This document shows, in pieces, positions 18,290 to 27,563 of a stretch of 64,000 nucleotides of DNA. Position numbers and translations under genes: made by a program. This stretch comes from Stieleria magnilauensis (GTDB lineage Bacteria; Planctomycetota; Planctomycetia; Pirellulales; Pirellulaceae). The DNA lies in the NCBI GenBank assembly GCA_007753675.1, contig CP036432.1:8682233-8746232 (forward strand), given 5' to 3'. How positions within the stretch are numbered: position 1 is the stretch's first letter; every line of letters starts with the position of its first letter. Under the pieces are notes generated by a model, which was given only the letters and a program-made list of their open reading frames with translations, was not told the DNA's origin and made no database searches.

Positions 18290-19447
18290 TCACTCTGGAC
18301 TTGCCACCTTGAACGTCTTGAGCAAGAAGTCGACTTGCATTTTGCGGATTTCGGGTTGGGCGAACTGGGGACCGCCGTGTCCGGCACCCTCAATGACGTG
18401 CAGCGTGCTTTGGACCTTTGCCGCTTGCAATGCTTGGTGCAGCAATTCGCTTTGGTTGGGCGGTACCGTACGGTCGTCGCTGCCGTGGATGATCAGGAAC
18501 GGCGGGTCGTCTTTGTCGACGTAGGTGATCGGGTTGACTTGCTTGATTCCGTCTGGTTTTTTCAGCACTTCGCCGCCGCCGAGCAGTCTTGATTCCGGCG
18601 AACCGTCGCGGTTGTGCGCCTCGTATCCGGGTGTGGTGACAAAGGTATTGAAGTCGGTGGGGCCGTAAAGGTCCACGACCGCCTGCACGCGGCTGGATTG
18701 ATCGGGCCAGCCGCCGCTGCCTTCGAGTGCTTTGACCCCGCCGGAGGTGCCGAGCAGGGCGACCAGATGGCCACCGGCTGAACTGCCGCCGACCGCGATG
18801 CGATCAACGTCGAGGTTGTACTTTGTCGCGTGGGCACGCAGGAATCGTATCGCGCACTTGCAATCTTCGATCTGAGCCGGGAACGCGGCCTCGCCGGTCA
18901 ACCGGTATTCGATCGTGGCTCCGACGAACCCGCTGCGGACCAGTGGCGTGACCTGGCCGACGCCTCCGTCTTTCGTGCCGCTTCTCCACCCTCCGCCGTG
19001 GATCCAGACATAGACCGGCATCGGACGCTCGGACGGTTCTTTCGGCAGCACGAGATGCATCGTCAAATCGCGTCCGCCGCCGGTACCGAAGACGACGTCC
19101 CGTTCGACGGTGACATCGTCCGGTGCATTCAGACGACCGGCATTCGGGCGGCCAGGGTTCGGGCGGTTGGCATTCAGGCGATCGGCGATCGGAAAATCCT
19201 CGCGTGTCAGCACGTCATCACGATTGCGATCCAAACGCTGGAACAATCGCGGCGCCGCCTTGAATTCGTCCTTCGTCACTTTCCCGTCCCGGTTCGTATC
19301 CTCGCGCCGCAACACCTCGGCGAAGGTGATCCGTGGCCGCCGCTGCTGGGGCGTTGGTTGTTGCGGTTGAGGTGCTTGAGCCCCGCCGGAGTCGCAGAAA
19401 CAACATGTCAAAGACAAGACGGTAGCGAAAGTAAAATGACGATTCAT
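18290..19447 (-). CDS. Secreted alpha/beta-hydrolase (BD-FAE/HSL-like esterase) with N-terminal EF-hands
   Basis: Starting at the ATG at 19447 gives a signal peptide (MNRHFTFATVLSLTCCF...AQA). Two EF-hand loops follow (DTNRDGKVTKDEF and DRNRDDVLTREDF), then an Asn/Pro/Arg-rich linker. The C-terminal 270 residues are an alpha/beta-hydrolase: HGGGW oxyanion motif, nucleophile in GGSSAGGH, acid in HGSDDRTVP and His in GAGHGGPQ. This is the arrangement of bifunctional feruloyl/acetyl-xylan esterases and lipase-type carboxylesterases common in planctomycetes. The longer reading upstream of this Met lacks a signal-like start. It probably deacylates extracellular polysaccharides; the exact substrate is inference. 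Confidence 0.9.
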   Translation of the reverse strand: MNRHFTFATVLSLTCCFCDSGGAQAPQPQQPTPQQRRPRITFAEVLRREDTNRDGKVTKDEFKAAPRLFQRLDRNRDDVLTREDFPIADRLNANRPNPGRPNAGRLNAPDDVTVERDVVFGTGGGRDLTMHLVLPKEPSERPMPVYVWIHGGGWRSGTKDGGVGQVTPLVRSGFVGATIEYRLTGEAAFPAQIEDCKCAIRFLRAHATKYNLDVDRIAVGGSSAGGHLVALLGTSGGVKALEGSGGWPDQSSRVQAVVDLYGPTDFNTFVTTPGYEAHNRDGSPESRLLGGGEVLKKPDGIKQVNPITYVDKDDPPFLIIHGSDDRTVPPNQSELLHQALQAAKVQSTLHVIEGAGHGGPQFAQPEIRKMQVDFLLKTFKVASPE

Positions 19448-19694
19448 CGATTGCTCGTCGAGAGGTGAGAGAAAAAGTGTCGTGGTGGGACCGTGAGATC
19501 GTTCGACCACCAATATACGGCGAGATTGTGAGGGCAGTGATCAACAGGACGGGGTTGGCGTTGATTTCCAGACCTCGGGACACTTGGTGAAACGATTTTC
19601 GCCGAGTCGAATCTGTCGCAGCGCGATGATTCGTTACCATACGGTCCTTGACCGGCTACTTTCCTCCCTCCAAGTCGACGATTTCATTCGCTCC

Positions 19695-20795
19695 ATGGCC
19701 ATCGACACGAATAAACAACCCGCCAATTTCGAACAGACGGGACCAGCCCTGTTGGCTCACCGTCGAATCGCGATTCTCACCGACGGCTACTCCACGCCGT
19801 TCGTGGCCAAGACCGCGATCAGCCTGCTTCGATATCGCACGCAAGATGTCACGGCCGTCATCGATGCTGCCGCGGCGGGTTCAACCTCACAGGACTTGCT
19901 GGGGGTCGGCGGACCGATCCCCGTGGTGAGTGGGTTGTCAGAGATTCTAGACGTGGATGCCTTGTACATCGGCATCGCGCCGCCCGGGGGAAAACTGCCC
20001 GAGGAGTGGCGTCCGATCATCCTCGAAGCACTCCGCCGAGGCATCGACGTCGTTTCGGGGCTGCACGATTTTCTGACCGAGGACGCGGAGTACATCGACA
20101 CGGCGGCGGGATCCGAGAGCCGCTTGATCGACGTCCGTCGCAATCGATTGAAGTCGACGGCGGATTGCCACCGGTTTCGCCCCGGCTGCATCCGCATCCA
20201 TACCGTCGGTCAGGATTGTAGCCTGGGAAAAATGGTCACGTCGTTGGAGATCCACCGAGGATTGGTCGATCGCAAACTGAATTCCAAATTCCTCGCCACC
20301 GGTCAAACCGGCATCATGATCTCCGGCGAGGGCGTGCCGATCGATTGCGTCGTCGCGGATTTCATCAGTGGTGCCGCCGAACAACTTGCCCGGCAAAACG
20401 AACAGCACGATTTTTTGCTGATCGAAGGCCAAGGCAGCATTTCCCATCCGGCCTTTTCCGCGGTGACGTTGGGGTTGTTGCACGGCAGCGCCCCGGACGG
20501 ATTGATTTTTTGTTACGAAGCGGGACGCACGCACGTCAAGGGACTCGATGACATTCCCATTCCGCCGATGAAAGATCAGATGGAGGCTTACCTGGTTGCA
20601 GCAAATTTGCGGCATCCGTGCAAGTTCGTGGGCATCGCGATCAACACACGTCATTTGAACGACGAAGAGGCGCTGGCGGAAATCGAGCGAGCGGAGTCGA
20701 CGTTTGGGTTGCCCACATGCGACGTCTATCGCACCGGTGCTGACAAATTGGTCGATGCCTGCATCGGATTGCGAGCCGAGGTGCTGGGGCGATGA
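19695..20795 (+). CDS. dgcN: DUF1611 family D-glutamate N-acetyltransferase (DgcN-like)
   Basis: From the ATG at 19695 the protein has 366 residues. It starts MAIDTNKQPANFEQTGPA and has an N-terminal Rossmann-like domain (RRIAILTDGYSTPFVAKTAI) and a C-terminal P-loop-like domain with GQDCSLGKM followed by LLIEGQGSISHP, the pattern of DUF1611. Characterised members (DgcN) acetylate D-glutamate before N-acetyl-D-glutamate is epimerised by DgcA. The next gene overlaps by four bases (ATGA) and is an enolase-superfamily epimerase, which strongly supports this pair. Longer starts upstream are possible but add an untypical N-terminus. Confidence 0.88.
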   Translation: MAIDTNKQPANFEQTGPALLAHRRIAILTDGYSTPFVAKTAISLLRYRTQDVTAVIDAAAAGSTSQDLLGVGGPIPVVSGLSEILDVDALYIGIAPPGGKLPEEWRPIILEALRRGIDVVSGLHDFLTEDAEYIDTAAGSESRLIDVRRNRLKSTADCHRFRPGCIRIHTVGQDCSLGKMVTSLEIHRGLVDRKLNSKFLATGQTGIMISGEGVPIDCVVADFISGAAEQLARQNEQHDFLLIEGQGSISHPAFSAVTLGLLHGSAPDGLIFCYEAGRTHVKGLDDIPIPPMKDQMEAYLVAANLRHPCKFVGIAINTRHLNDEEALAEIERAESTFGLPTCDVYRTGADKLVDACIGLRAEVLGR

Positions 20796-21865
20796 AGCTG
20801 ACCGTTTATCGATTGAAGTTGCCCCTGAAGCACGCGTTCACGATCGCGCGCAGTTCGATCGAGACACAATCGAGCTTGATCGTGGAGCTGGAGCATGATG
20901 GCGTCCGCGGCTATGGCGAAGTGACCGAAGACTCGTTCTATCGCCACAGCTACGATTCGATGATCGAGTCACTCAATCGGGTCGCTCCTGATTCACTCGA
21001 TCGGTACGCCTCAGAGTCTACCGCGGATCTTTGGCCGATGATGCGAGAGGAGACGGCGGGCGACATGTTTGCGTTGTCGGCGCTGGACATGGCGGCGCAT
21101 GATTATCACGGCAAAAAACTGGGGATCGCGGCCTGGCAGGATTGGGGACTGGAATGGAACGACGTCGTGGATTCGAGTTTTACGATCGGGATCGACACGC
21201 CCGAAACGATGATCGCAAAACTGGATGAAGAGCCCGGATGGAGGGTTTACAAAATCAAACTTGGCACGAAGCGAGACATTGAAATCGTGACCGAGTTGCG
21301 GCGGCACTCCGACGCGGTGTTTCGCGTCGATGCAAATTGTGGTTGGACGGCAGACGAGGCGATCGCCAATTCCAAGCCGTTGGCGGATCTGGGAGTGGAG
21401 TTCATTGAGCAGCCGCTGCCGATCGACGCCTCGCGTGAGGACAAGCAGCGGGTTCATCGCGAATCGGCGTTGCCGATCATTGCCGACGAAGACTGCCAGG
21501 TGTTTGATGACGTCCAGCGATGCCGTGGTCTGTATCACGGCGTCAACGTCAAACTTTGCAAGTGCGGCGGTCTGTCGCCGGCGCTGCAAATGCTGAAGGA
21601 TGCTCGCCGGCTGGGATTGAAAACGATGATCGGCTGCATGGTCGAAAGCTCGGTCGGCATCAGCGGCGCGGCGCAGCTGTTACCGCTGTTGGATTTTGCC
21701 GATCTGGACGGGGCGGTGTTGTTGGCGGACGAGCCCTGTGTCGGCGTTTCAATCGACAAGGGAAACGTCACCGCGTCCCGGTTGGCCGGTTGCGGCGGCG
21801 AACTCGATCGCGATCGGTTGGGCGAATTCCTGGTTTCGCCGCCGGTGGTGATTCATTCATCGTGA
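20792..21865 (+). CDS. dgcA: Enolase-superfamily epimerase (DgcA-like N-acetyl-D-glutamate racemase / dipeptide epimerase)
   Basis: The protein is 357 residues long and of the muconate-lactonizing subgroup. The catalytic lysines are in VYKIKLG (Lys154, Lys156). Metal ligands are Asp180 (RVDANCGW), Glu206 (FIEQPLP) and Asp232/Asp234 (ADED), and the second-face lysine is Lys257 (KLCKCGG). Family members are annotated L-Ala-D/L-Glu epimerases, but the translational overlap with dgcN suggests it acts on N-acetyl-D-glutamate, giving the L-form for catabolism. It could still be a peptidoglycan-dipeptide epimerase; the operon pairing is the deciding evidence. Confidence 0.88.
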   Translation: MKLTVYRLKLPLKHAFTIARSSIETQSSLIVELEHDGVRGYGEVTEDSFYRHSYDSMIESLNRVAPDSLDRYASESTADLWPMMREETAGDMFALSALDMAAHDYHGKKLGIAAWQDWGLEWNDVVDSSFTIGIDTPETMIAKLDEEPGWRVYKIKLGTKRDIEIVTELRRHSDAVFRVDANCGWTADEAIANSKPLADLGVEFIEQPLPIDASREDKQRVHRESALPIIADEDCQVFDDVQRCRGLYHGVNVKLCKCGGLSPALQMLKDARRLGLKTMIGCMVESSVGISGAAQLLPLLDFADLDGAVLLADEPCVGVSIDKGNVTASRLAGCGGELDRDRLGEFLVSPPVVIHSS

Positions 21866-21980
21866 GGGCTTCGCCTGCCGAGCGACAATTTGGCCCCACA
21901 CGTCGCATCTGGGGCAAGTAAACTGCGGTGATTCGTGTTCGCACCGGCTGTCCCCTTTTCTTCTTTTCGGCGAGCTGATC

Positions 21981-22814
21981 GTGAGTGCCCCCGCCCGTTT
22001 TATCTTGCATCCGACTGATTTTTCCGCCCAATCGCAGCTGGCATTTGCACACGCCTTGCGTCTGGCGCTCAGCAATGAATCGACGTTGTCGTTGTTGCAC
22101 GTCGGCGACGACGCCTATGAAGACTGGGATCGCTTTCCGGCGGTTCGAAAGACACTCGAGCGCTGGGGGCTGATCGAACCGGACGCCAAACGCAGCGACA
22201 TTCAAGAAAAGCTCGGTGTCGGTGTGGAAAAGGTCATCGCCGAGCAAAAGGACGTTGTCGACGCGATCACTGGTTTTTTTCAAGAACGCCCGATCGACTT
22301 CATGGTGTTGGCCGCTTCCGGTCGCGATGGTCTGGCATCGTGGTTGATGCCCTCCAAGGCCGAGAAGATCGCGCATCAGACGCATGTGCCGACATTGTTT
22401 GTGCCCGCCGGCGGGCACGGTTGTGTTTCGCTGGAAACCGGCGCCGTCAACATCGATCGGATCATCGTACCGGTCGATCAGACGCCGCATTCCAGCGAGG
22501 CCATCGAACGCGGGCTGCGCGCGATCTCGGCGCTGGGAAGCGAGAACGCGACGTTGACGCTGTTCCACGTCGGCTCGACGTCGATGCCCGACGTCAAGAT
22601 TCCCGAGGGTCCCTGGCGAGTCGAGCAGAAGGTGGTCCCGGCGGGCGATCCGGCGTCTGAAATCATCGCGCTGGCCAGCAAAACCAAAGCCAACCTGATC
22701 GCCATGGTGACCGACGGCGCTCACGGGTTCTTGGATGTCTTTCGTGGCACGACGACCGACAAAGTCGTCCGTCACGCACCCTGTCCCGTGCTGGCTATCC
22801 CGACCAACGGATGA
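21981..22814 (+). CDS. Tandem-domain universal stress protein
   Basis: The protein has 277 residues and two UspA folds: residues 1-145 begin with FILHPTDFSAQSQLAFAHAL, and residues about 155-277 begin IDRIIVPVDQTPHSSEAIERGL. The start is GTG. The C-terminal copy ends VVRHAPCPVLAIP, which matches the UspA end strand. The typical ATP-binding GxxGxxxxxxxxGS motif is only loosely kept in either copy, so nucleotide binding is uncertain. It lies 115 bases after dgcA and may be a separate unit. Confidence 0.88.
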   Translation: MSAPARFILHPTDFSAQSQLAFAHALRLALSNESTLSLLHVGDDAYEDWDRFPAVRKTLERWGLIEPDAKRSDIQEKLGVGVEKVIAEQKDVVDAITGFFQERPIDFMVLAASGRDGLASWLMPSKAEKIAHQTHVPTLFVPAGGHGCVSLETGAVNIDRIIVPVDQTPHSSEAIERGLRAISALGSENATLTLFHVGSTSMPDVKIPEGPWRVEQKVVPAGDPASEIIALASKTKANLIAMVTDGAHGFLDVFRGTTTDKVVRHAPCPVLAIPTNG

Positions 22815-22886
22815 TCTGCAGTGGCGTACGCTTCCAGCTTGCGATCCACAATCGCGAATCGCAAACGCGGAAGCCTCGCCCACGCT

Positions 22887-25800
22887 CTACTCAACAAATT
22901 CGACAAAGCCGAAGTAGTCGGGGTGGTGGAAGCGTGGGAAATTGCGGTCGCCTTGCGACCATTGGCTTTTGACCGCCATGTTGCCCTCGAGCCGATTCAG
23001 GTTCAACCGCCAGCGGTCGCCGACCTCGGGGCGACCGGATGGTAAGACGTGTTGAAACAATCGGAATGGAATGGCGACTTCCAAGGTCCAGCCACGGTCG
23101 GTGTCGGTCGAATCGTTTAATGTTCCGTCGACGACGACCGCGCATCGAATTCCATCTGGGTTCCATTCATCGTCGGGGTTTTTTCCTTGGGGACGATAAT
23201 TGTCCAGCTGGGTTCCGAGCGCGTTCATTTCGAGATTGAAGTAGTTTTCAGGGTGAGCGATCTCGGGTGATGCGAACACCTCCACGCAATCATCGCGATA
23301 CACGTCACTGTCGCGCTCGGTCCGCGTCGCCAAGACATCGCTATCGGTGCAATGGAACGAAACGTAGAGGAACTGATCGTCCCACAACAGTTTGGCGTCG
23401 GTGGGTTGCCGCGGTCCATCGCCTTCGTTCCACCAGGTAAACACAAACTCGCCGACCGATGGCGCGGATGCCCAGGCGGCTTCGTCACGTCGTCCATCGA
23501 TCACGACCGGTTGGCGGGTGCGTCGAATGATCGCCGACTTGTGTTGCAACGGTCCGATCTTGCGCTGCGATCTCAAATAGGCTAACAGGTCGGCGGCTTG
23601 CTGGGGCGTCATGCCGGAGAGCAATTGGTCGGGCATCACCGACTTAGCCGACGGTTCCATCAACTCGATTTCATCGACCGCTAGCGTGCGTGATTTCCCG
23701 GTCGCATCGGTCATCGTCAATTGTTCCGCTGTCTCCTCGGTGACGATCCCGACGAACACCTCGCCGTCGCCGGTCAACACCTTTCGAGCGCGGTACTTGG
23801 CATCGATCTTTTCCGAGGGACGCACGATGCTGGCCAACAATTCGCCGGGCGTCATTTGGGTTCCGATGCCGCTTAAGTCGGGGCCGACGTTTAGCCCGAT
23901 CGCTCCGATGCGATGACAAAGTCGGCAATTCACGTCCTTCGCTTGCTCGAACAAGTGCTTGCCACGCTCGGCGGAACCCTCGATCGCCAACAGTGTCTCT
24001 TCGTCGATTGTCGCGCCCAAACGGGTGACACGCTGGTCTTCGGGGAGATAGTGTTCAAACAAATCTCGTACCAGGGGATCGTCACTCCGGGTTGCCCGCT
24101 GAATGATGGCACTTCGAAGTTCGTTGGCCGCAGACAGTTGGGCACAGGCCAGCGACAATTCCAACGCTGCTCCGGGCGACTGCAGCCGTTGGTCCAGCTT
24201 GCGGTCGAAGTCGTCATCCAGTGTCAAACCGGCGATCGCTTCGGAGACGTCATCGGTCTTGTCCCCGCCCTTCATCGAGGCAATCCAGTCGCGCAGCAGC
24301 GTCACTCCTTGCACATCGATCACGTTGGATCCGAATTGCGGCATGTGTCCTCGGCCGGTTTTCAGAGCACGATACAACAGCACGCTGCGGTGCGGATCGC
24401 CCGGTGCGACGACGCGAGCGTCTGGAATGCCGAACGTGCCTTGGGCCGGTGGTTCGTCAAGGTAATTATTGAACTCCAATGACTTCGTCACCTCGAAGTT
24501 GAAGTTGGCGGTCCCGCCGCCTTGCTTGCGATGACAAGTCGAACAGTTCAGTGCCAGGTAGGATCGTGCCCGGTCCTGGATCGGCTGGGATGGGTCATGG
24601 GGTGACGCGATCGGTGGCTTCGCGGGAACCGGATCACGAAACAATCCCAGCTTGGTCAAACGGGTCAGCTGGTTGTCTTGCAGGGAGCCGATGTTCAATT
24701 GTTCTGGCCAGAAGGCGTGCACGGTTCCGGCGGCCCAGATGTGACAGAGTAGACATTCGCTGCGGCTGGCGTGTCGCCAGGTTTGGGTGCGTTTGCCGCC
24801 GGGAACGTTTTTGTCTTTGATGGTCAACGTGCGTTCGGTCGCGACGTCGTCTTGCAGCACCGCGTCGGTTTGATGGTCGTTCCAGACGTAGTTGTACGCT
24901 TGCCATTCGTCGCCGAGCAGGTGTAGCACTTGGGTTTCCAAGCGTCGCTCGGTCGCCGGGTCAGTGGGATCGGTGCGGTAAGTGACCGTTTTGGCAACGA
25001 CGGTATCGGGAGGGAAACGGAATCGGCCTGCCGTTTGGCCGGTCTGCCAATCGTCGCGATCGTACAGCGTCAGTTGCTCGTCGCCGGGGATCGCGATCCA
25101 CTGTCGGGACTGGGTACCGTCGGCCCAACGGTGCGCACTGATTTCGTACTCGACGACACCCGCGGCCGGCGTGAGTGATTCAACATCGGCGAACAGTCCG
25201 GTCTCGCTGAGTCGTTTCGGAAACGTTTGACTGGCCTCGGTGATCGGATTGGGCTGCAACCGCAGGATGGTGCCGTCGTAGCCGACGATCAGCACTTCGC
25301 CGCTCGGATCGAGCATGAAACAAATGACTTGCAGCGGGGTGTCAACCAATTCCTTTTGCCACAGCACGCGATCGCCTTGGGACTTCAACGCCCACACCTT
25401 GCCGGTCATCCAATCGCCATAGAGGTAGGCTCCCTTGAGTTCCGGCAATCGGTCGCTGTGCCAAAAATGGCCGCCCGAGATCGATCGCGAATCCAAGTGG
25501 GTGTGTTCGAACAAGGGCGGTGTAATCGGGATCGCCGGCTGCTCGTCCGGCTTGACCGGCTGGCTGCCCTCCATCACGCTCCAGCCATGGTTCCGACCAC
25601 GGGCGACGCGGTGAATCATTTCACGCATTTCCCAGCCGACGTCGGCCGCCAACAGGTCGCCGCTGTCTGGATCAAACGCGATCTTCCAAGGGTTTCGGAA
25701 TCCGTAGGCCCAAATCTCGGGGCGTGTCGAGTCGCGGCCGACGAACGGGTTGTCCGTCGGAACGCGATAGGGTTGGTCGGCAGTCGGGTTGTCGACGTCG

Positions 25801-26489
25801 ATTCGCAAGATCGCTGATTCCAGGTCGCTTAAGTCTTGTCCGGTGTTGTTCGCGTCGGGCGGATACGGCGGTTGGCCGTCACCGATCGAAACATAAAACA
25901 TGCCATCGGGACCAAACTGCATCGAGCCGCCGGTGTGGCCTGAACCGCTCCATTGCGCCAAGACGACCCGGCTGGTCAAATCGATCGTGGGGATGGTCGG
26001 GTCGAGCACCTTGAATCGAACGAGCATGGTACGTGGGTTCTCGCCACCTCGAAACGAATAGGTGACGAAACACCAGGGCTGGTCGGCCAGGTCGTGATGA
26101 AACTGTATCGCTAACCCTTGGGAGATCGGGCGGTCGTGACAGTCATTCAGGTCCAGGCACAGTTCGGCCGTTGCGTTTTCGGGATCGTTTTCGAAGGAGA
26201 CGATCTGGCCCTTGAGCTGAGTGGCGATCCACCGCTCGGCCTCCGGCAGCCAGACGATGTCTGTCGGGTGGTCGAGCTGGACGTCGGCGAAGACGCGTTG
26301 AGTGATGTAGGGCAACGGTGGGGCGGGGCTGCCCTGGATCTTGGAACTGGTCCAAGGCACCTGCCGTGGCGGTGGCGTCTCCTGGCCGACCAGTGGCAGA
26401 CCGACGAAACAGACAGCGAGAAGGCATGCAAGAGTGCGCACGATCGAGAGTCTCTGGCGGAAGGGGAATCCGGCGACACGTTGAACCAA
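22887..26489 (-). CDS. Secreted multi-domain protein: glucose/sorbosone-dehydrogenase-like beta-propeller, cytochrome c and CBM9-like domain
   Basis: The 1,200-residue product begins with a signal peptide (RTLACLLAVCFVGLPLVGQ). Residues about 45-430 resemble the soluble PQQ-dependent glucose/sorbosone dehydrogenase propeller (WIATQLKGQI, DVGWEMREMIHR, GRNHGWSVMEGSQP). Three haem-type CxxCH motifs follow: CLLCH, CSTCH and CRLCH, the last in a planctomycete-type haem domain followed by DLSGIGTQMTPGELLASI. The final 185 residues are CBM9-like (VIDGRRDEAAWASAP). It is probably a periplasmic sugar or polysaccharide oxidase passing electrons to its own haems. The start is a TTG; a GTG at 26441 would leave a tidier signal peptide. 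Domain assignments are good; the substrate is unknown. Confidence 0.88.
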   Translation of the reverse strand: MVQRVAGFPFRQRLSIVRTLACLLAVCFVGLPLVGQETPPPRQVPWTSSKIQGSPAPPLPYITQRVFADVQLDHPTDIVWLPEAERWIATQLKGQIVSFENDPENATAELCLDLNDCHDRPISQGLAIQFHHDLADQPWCFVTYSFRGGENPRTMLVRFKVLDPTIPTIDLTSRVVLAQWSGSGHTGGSMQFGPDGMFYVSIGDGQPPYPPDANNTGQDLSDLESAILRIDVDNPTADQPYRVPTDNPFVGRDSTRPEIWAYGFRNPWKIAFDPDSGDLLAADVGWEMREMIHRVARGRNHGWSVMEGSQPVKPDEQPAIPITPPLFEHTHLDSRSISGGHFWHSDRLPELKGAYLYGDWMTGKVWALKSQGDRVLWQKELVDTPLQVICFMLDPSGEVLIVGYDGTILRLQPNPITEASQTFPKRLSETGLFADVESLTPAAGVVEYEISAHRWADGTQSRQWIAIPGDEQLTLYDRDDWQTGQTAGRFRFPPDTVVAKTVTYRTDPTDPATERRLETQVLHLLGDEWQAYNYVWNDHQTDAVLQDDVATERTLTIKDKNVPGGKRTQTWRHASRSECLLCHIWAAGTVHAFWPEQLNIGSLQDNQLTRLTKLGLFRDPVPAKPPIASPHDPSQPIQDRARSYLALNCSTCHRKQGGGTANFNFEVTKSLEFNNYLDEPPAQGTFGIPDARVVAPGDPHRSVLLYRALKTGRGHMPQFGSNVIDVQGVTLLRDWIASMKGGDKTDDVSEAIAGLTLDDDFDRKLDQRLQSPGAALELSLACAQLSAANELRSAIIQRATRSDDPLVRDLFEHYLPEDQRVTRLGATIDEETLLAIEGSAERGKHLFEQAKDVNCRLCHRIGAIGLNVGPDLSGIGTQMTPGELLASIVRPSEKIDAKYRARKVLTGDGEVFVGIVTEETAEQLTMTDATGKSRTLAVDEIELMEPSAKSVMPDQLLSGMTPQQAADLLAYLRSQRKIGPLQHKSAIIRRTRQPVVIDGRRDEAAWASAPSVGEFVFTWWNEGDGPRQPTDAKLLWDDQFLYVSFHCTDSDVLATRTERDSDVYRDDCVEVFASPEIAHPENYFNLEMNALGTQLDNYRPQGKNPDDEWNPDGIRCAVVVDGTLNDSTDTDRGWTLEVAIPFRLFQHVLPSGRPEVGDRWRLNLNRLEGNMAVKSQWSQGDRNFPRFHHPDYFGFVEFVE

Positions 26490-26537
26490 CCATCATACCA
26501 GGAACGCTCGTCGCGGCGCGACGAGAGACCGAGCGGT

Positions 26538-27242
26538 TCAGAGTCGGCCCAAGATGGCCTTTCGCAAATTGGAAAGGAGACGGACGTAACGAAGCAGCAT
26601 CAGAATCATGATGACCAAGACGACGACACCGGCCAGTCCCGCGATCGAACCAATGAAAGCGACCGCGACTGCGACTGCGATCGCTAAAACAAACACGACG
26701 GCCCCCATCACGACCAGTGATTTCGCGTCGCCTTCCAAATCGGGACGTCGGATGTACGCCGAAACCCGCTTGAGAAACAGGACAAACAGTACCGTCGCGA
26801 TCAACGAGAGCAGGTTCCCCAGGCGTTGAGGCCAATAGGGTATGACGAGAATGTAGGACAGCGCCCCACCCACGATGGCGGCCAGATCGAACGCGACCGC
26901 GGCGTAAATCAATCCCCTGGCTCGGCTCTCCTCGGGGATCGTCAGACAGCAAATCCGACCGACCAATCCGAGGAATACGCCAAGCATCATGCCCAGGCCC
27001 AGCATCAGGGCTAGCACCCCGATCGTGGCCACCCCCGATCCTCGCATCAACAGCGGGACCATCACGCCGGTACCGATGATCGAGATCATGATCAAGGCGA
27101 TGCCCCAATAAACCAGACTCAGGCCGGTGGCCACCCGCGACATCGCTTCGGGCGACCCGAACGCCGGCAACGGATCAAACGAATCGTCGGAAGTCGCTTG
27201 CGTGGGAGCGTACGGATTGAGAGGCTCTTGGGGTGTCGTCAT
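26538..27242 (-). CDS. Six-helix integral membrane protein, function unknown
   Basis: A 234-residue protein with a hydrophilic Pro/Ser/Asp-rich N-terminus (NPYAPTQATSDD, a common planctomycete N-terminal style) and about six hydrophobic segments, among them YWGIALIMISIIGTGVMVPL, VFVLAIAVAVAVAFIG and VVVLVIMILMLL. There is no recognised catalytic motif. It starts at an ATG at 27242 and ends 48 bases before the cytochrome gene on the same strand, so the two could be co-transcribed. Confidence 0.75.
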   Translation of the reverse strand: MTTPQEPLNPYAPTQATSDDSFDPLPAFGSPEAMSRVATGLSLVYWGIALIMISIIGTGVMVPLLMRGSGVATIGVLALMLGLGMMLGVFLGLVGRICCLTIPEESRARGLIYAAVAFDLAAIVGGALSYILVIPYWPQRLGNLLSLIATVLFVLFLKRVSAYIRRPDLEGDAKSLVVMGAVVFVLAIAVAVAVAFIGSIAGLAGVVVLVIMILMLLRYVRLLSNLRKAILGRL

Positions 27243-27295
27243 GGTTGAAGTCTAGAGCTCCGCTGGTGGCTCCCATGCTGTGGTGTCATGAACGG

Positions 27296-27472
27296 CAAGA
27301 TGGGGGCGGCAGAATGATGGGGTGGCAGAATGATGGGGTGACAAAACGATGGGGTGACAAAACGATGGGGGCAAAACGATGGGGGCAAAACGATGGGGGC
27401 AAGACGATGGGGGCAAGACGATGGGGGCAAGACGATGGGGGCAAGACGATGGGGGCAAGACGATGGGGTGGC
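27296..27472. repeat. 14-16 bp minisatellite (family E)
   Basis: About a dozen tandem units grade from CAGAATGATGGGGTGG through CGATGGGGTGACAAAA to CGATGGGGGCAAAA and CGATGGGGGCAAGA. It fills the gap between the membrane-protein gene and the STAS gene. The period of 14 is not a multiple of three, and the ORFs across it are repetitive artefacts. The core is shared with arrays near 18.1 and 53.3 kb. Confidence 0.92.
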
Positions 27473-27563
27473 AGCCCGGGCTCGGCAGGTCCTCTTCCGA
27501 TCGATCGTCCCGCCCGACTCTCCTTGTCTCCCTCTCTCCTTGTCTCCCACTCTCCCGCTGCCA

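Noticed and set aside
27296-27472. Possible CRISPR or coding repeat
   Set aside because: Units of 14-16 bases without spacers; the frame shifts along the array, so a protein repeat is not maintained.
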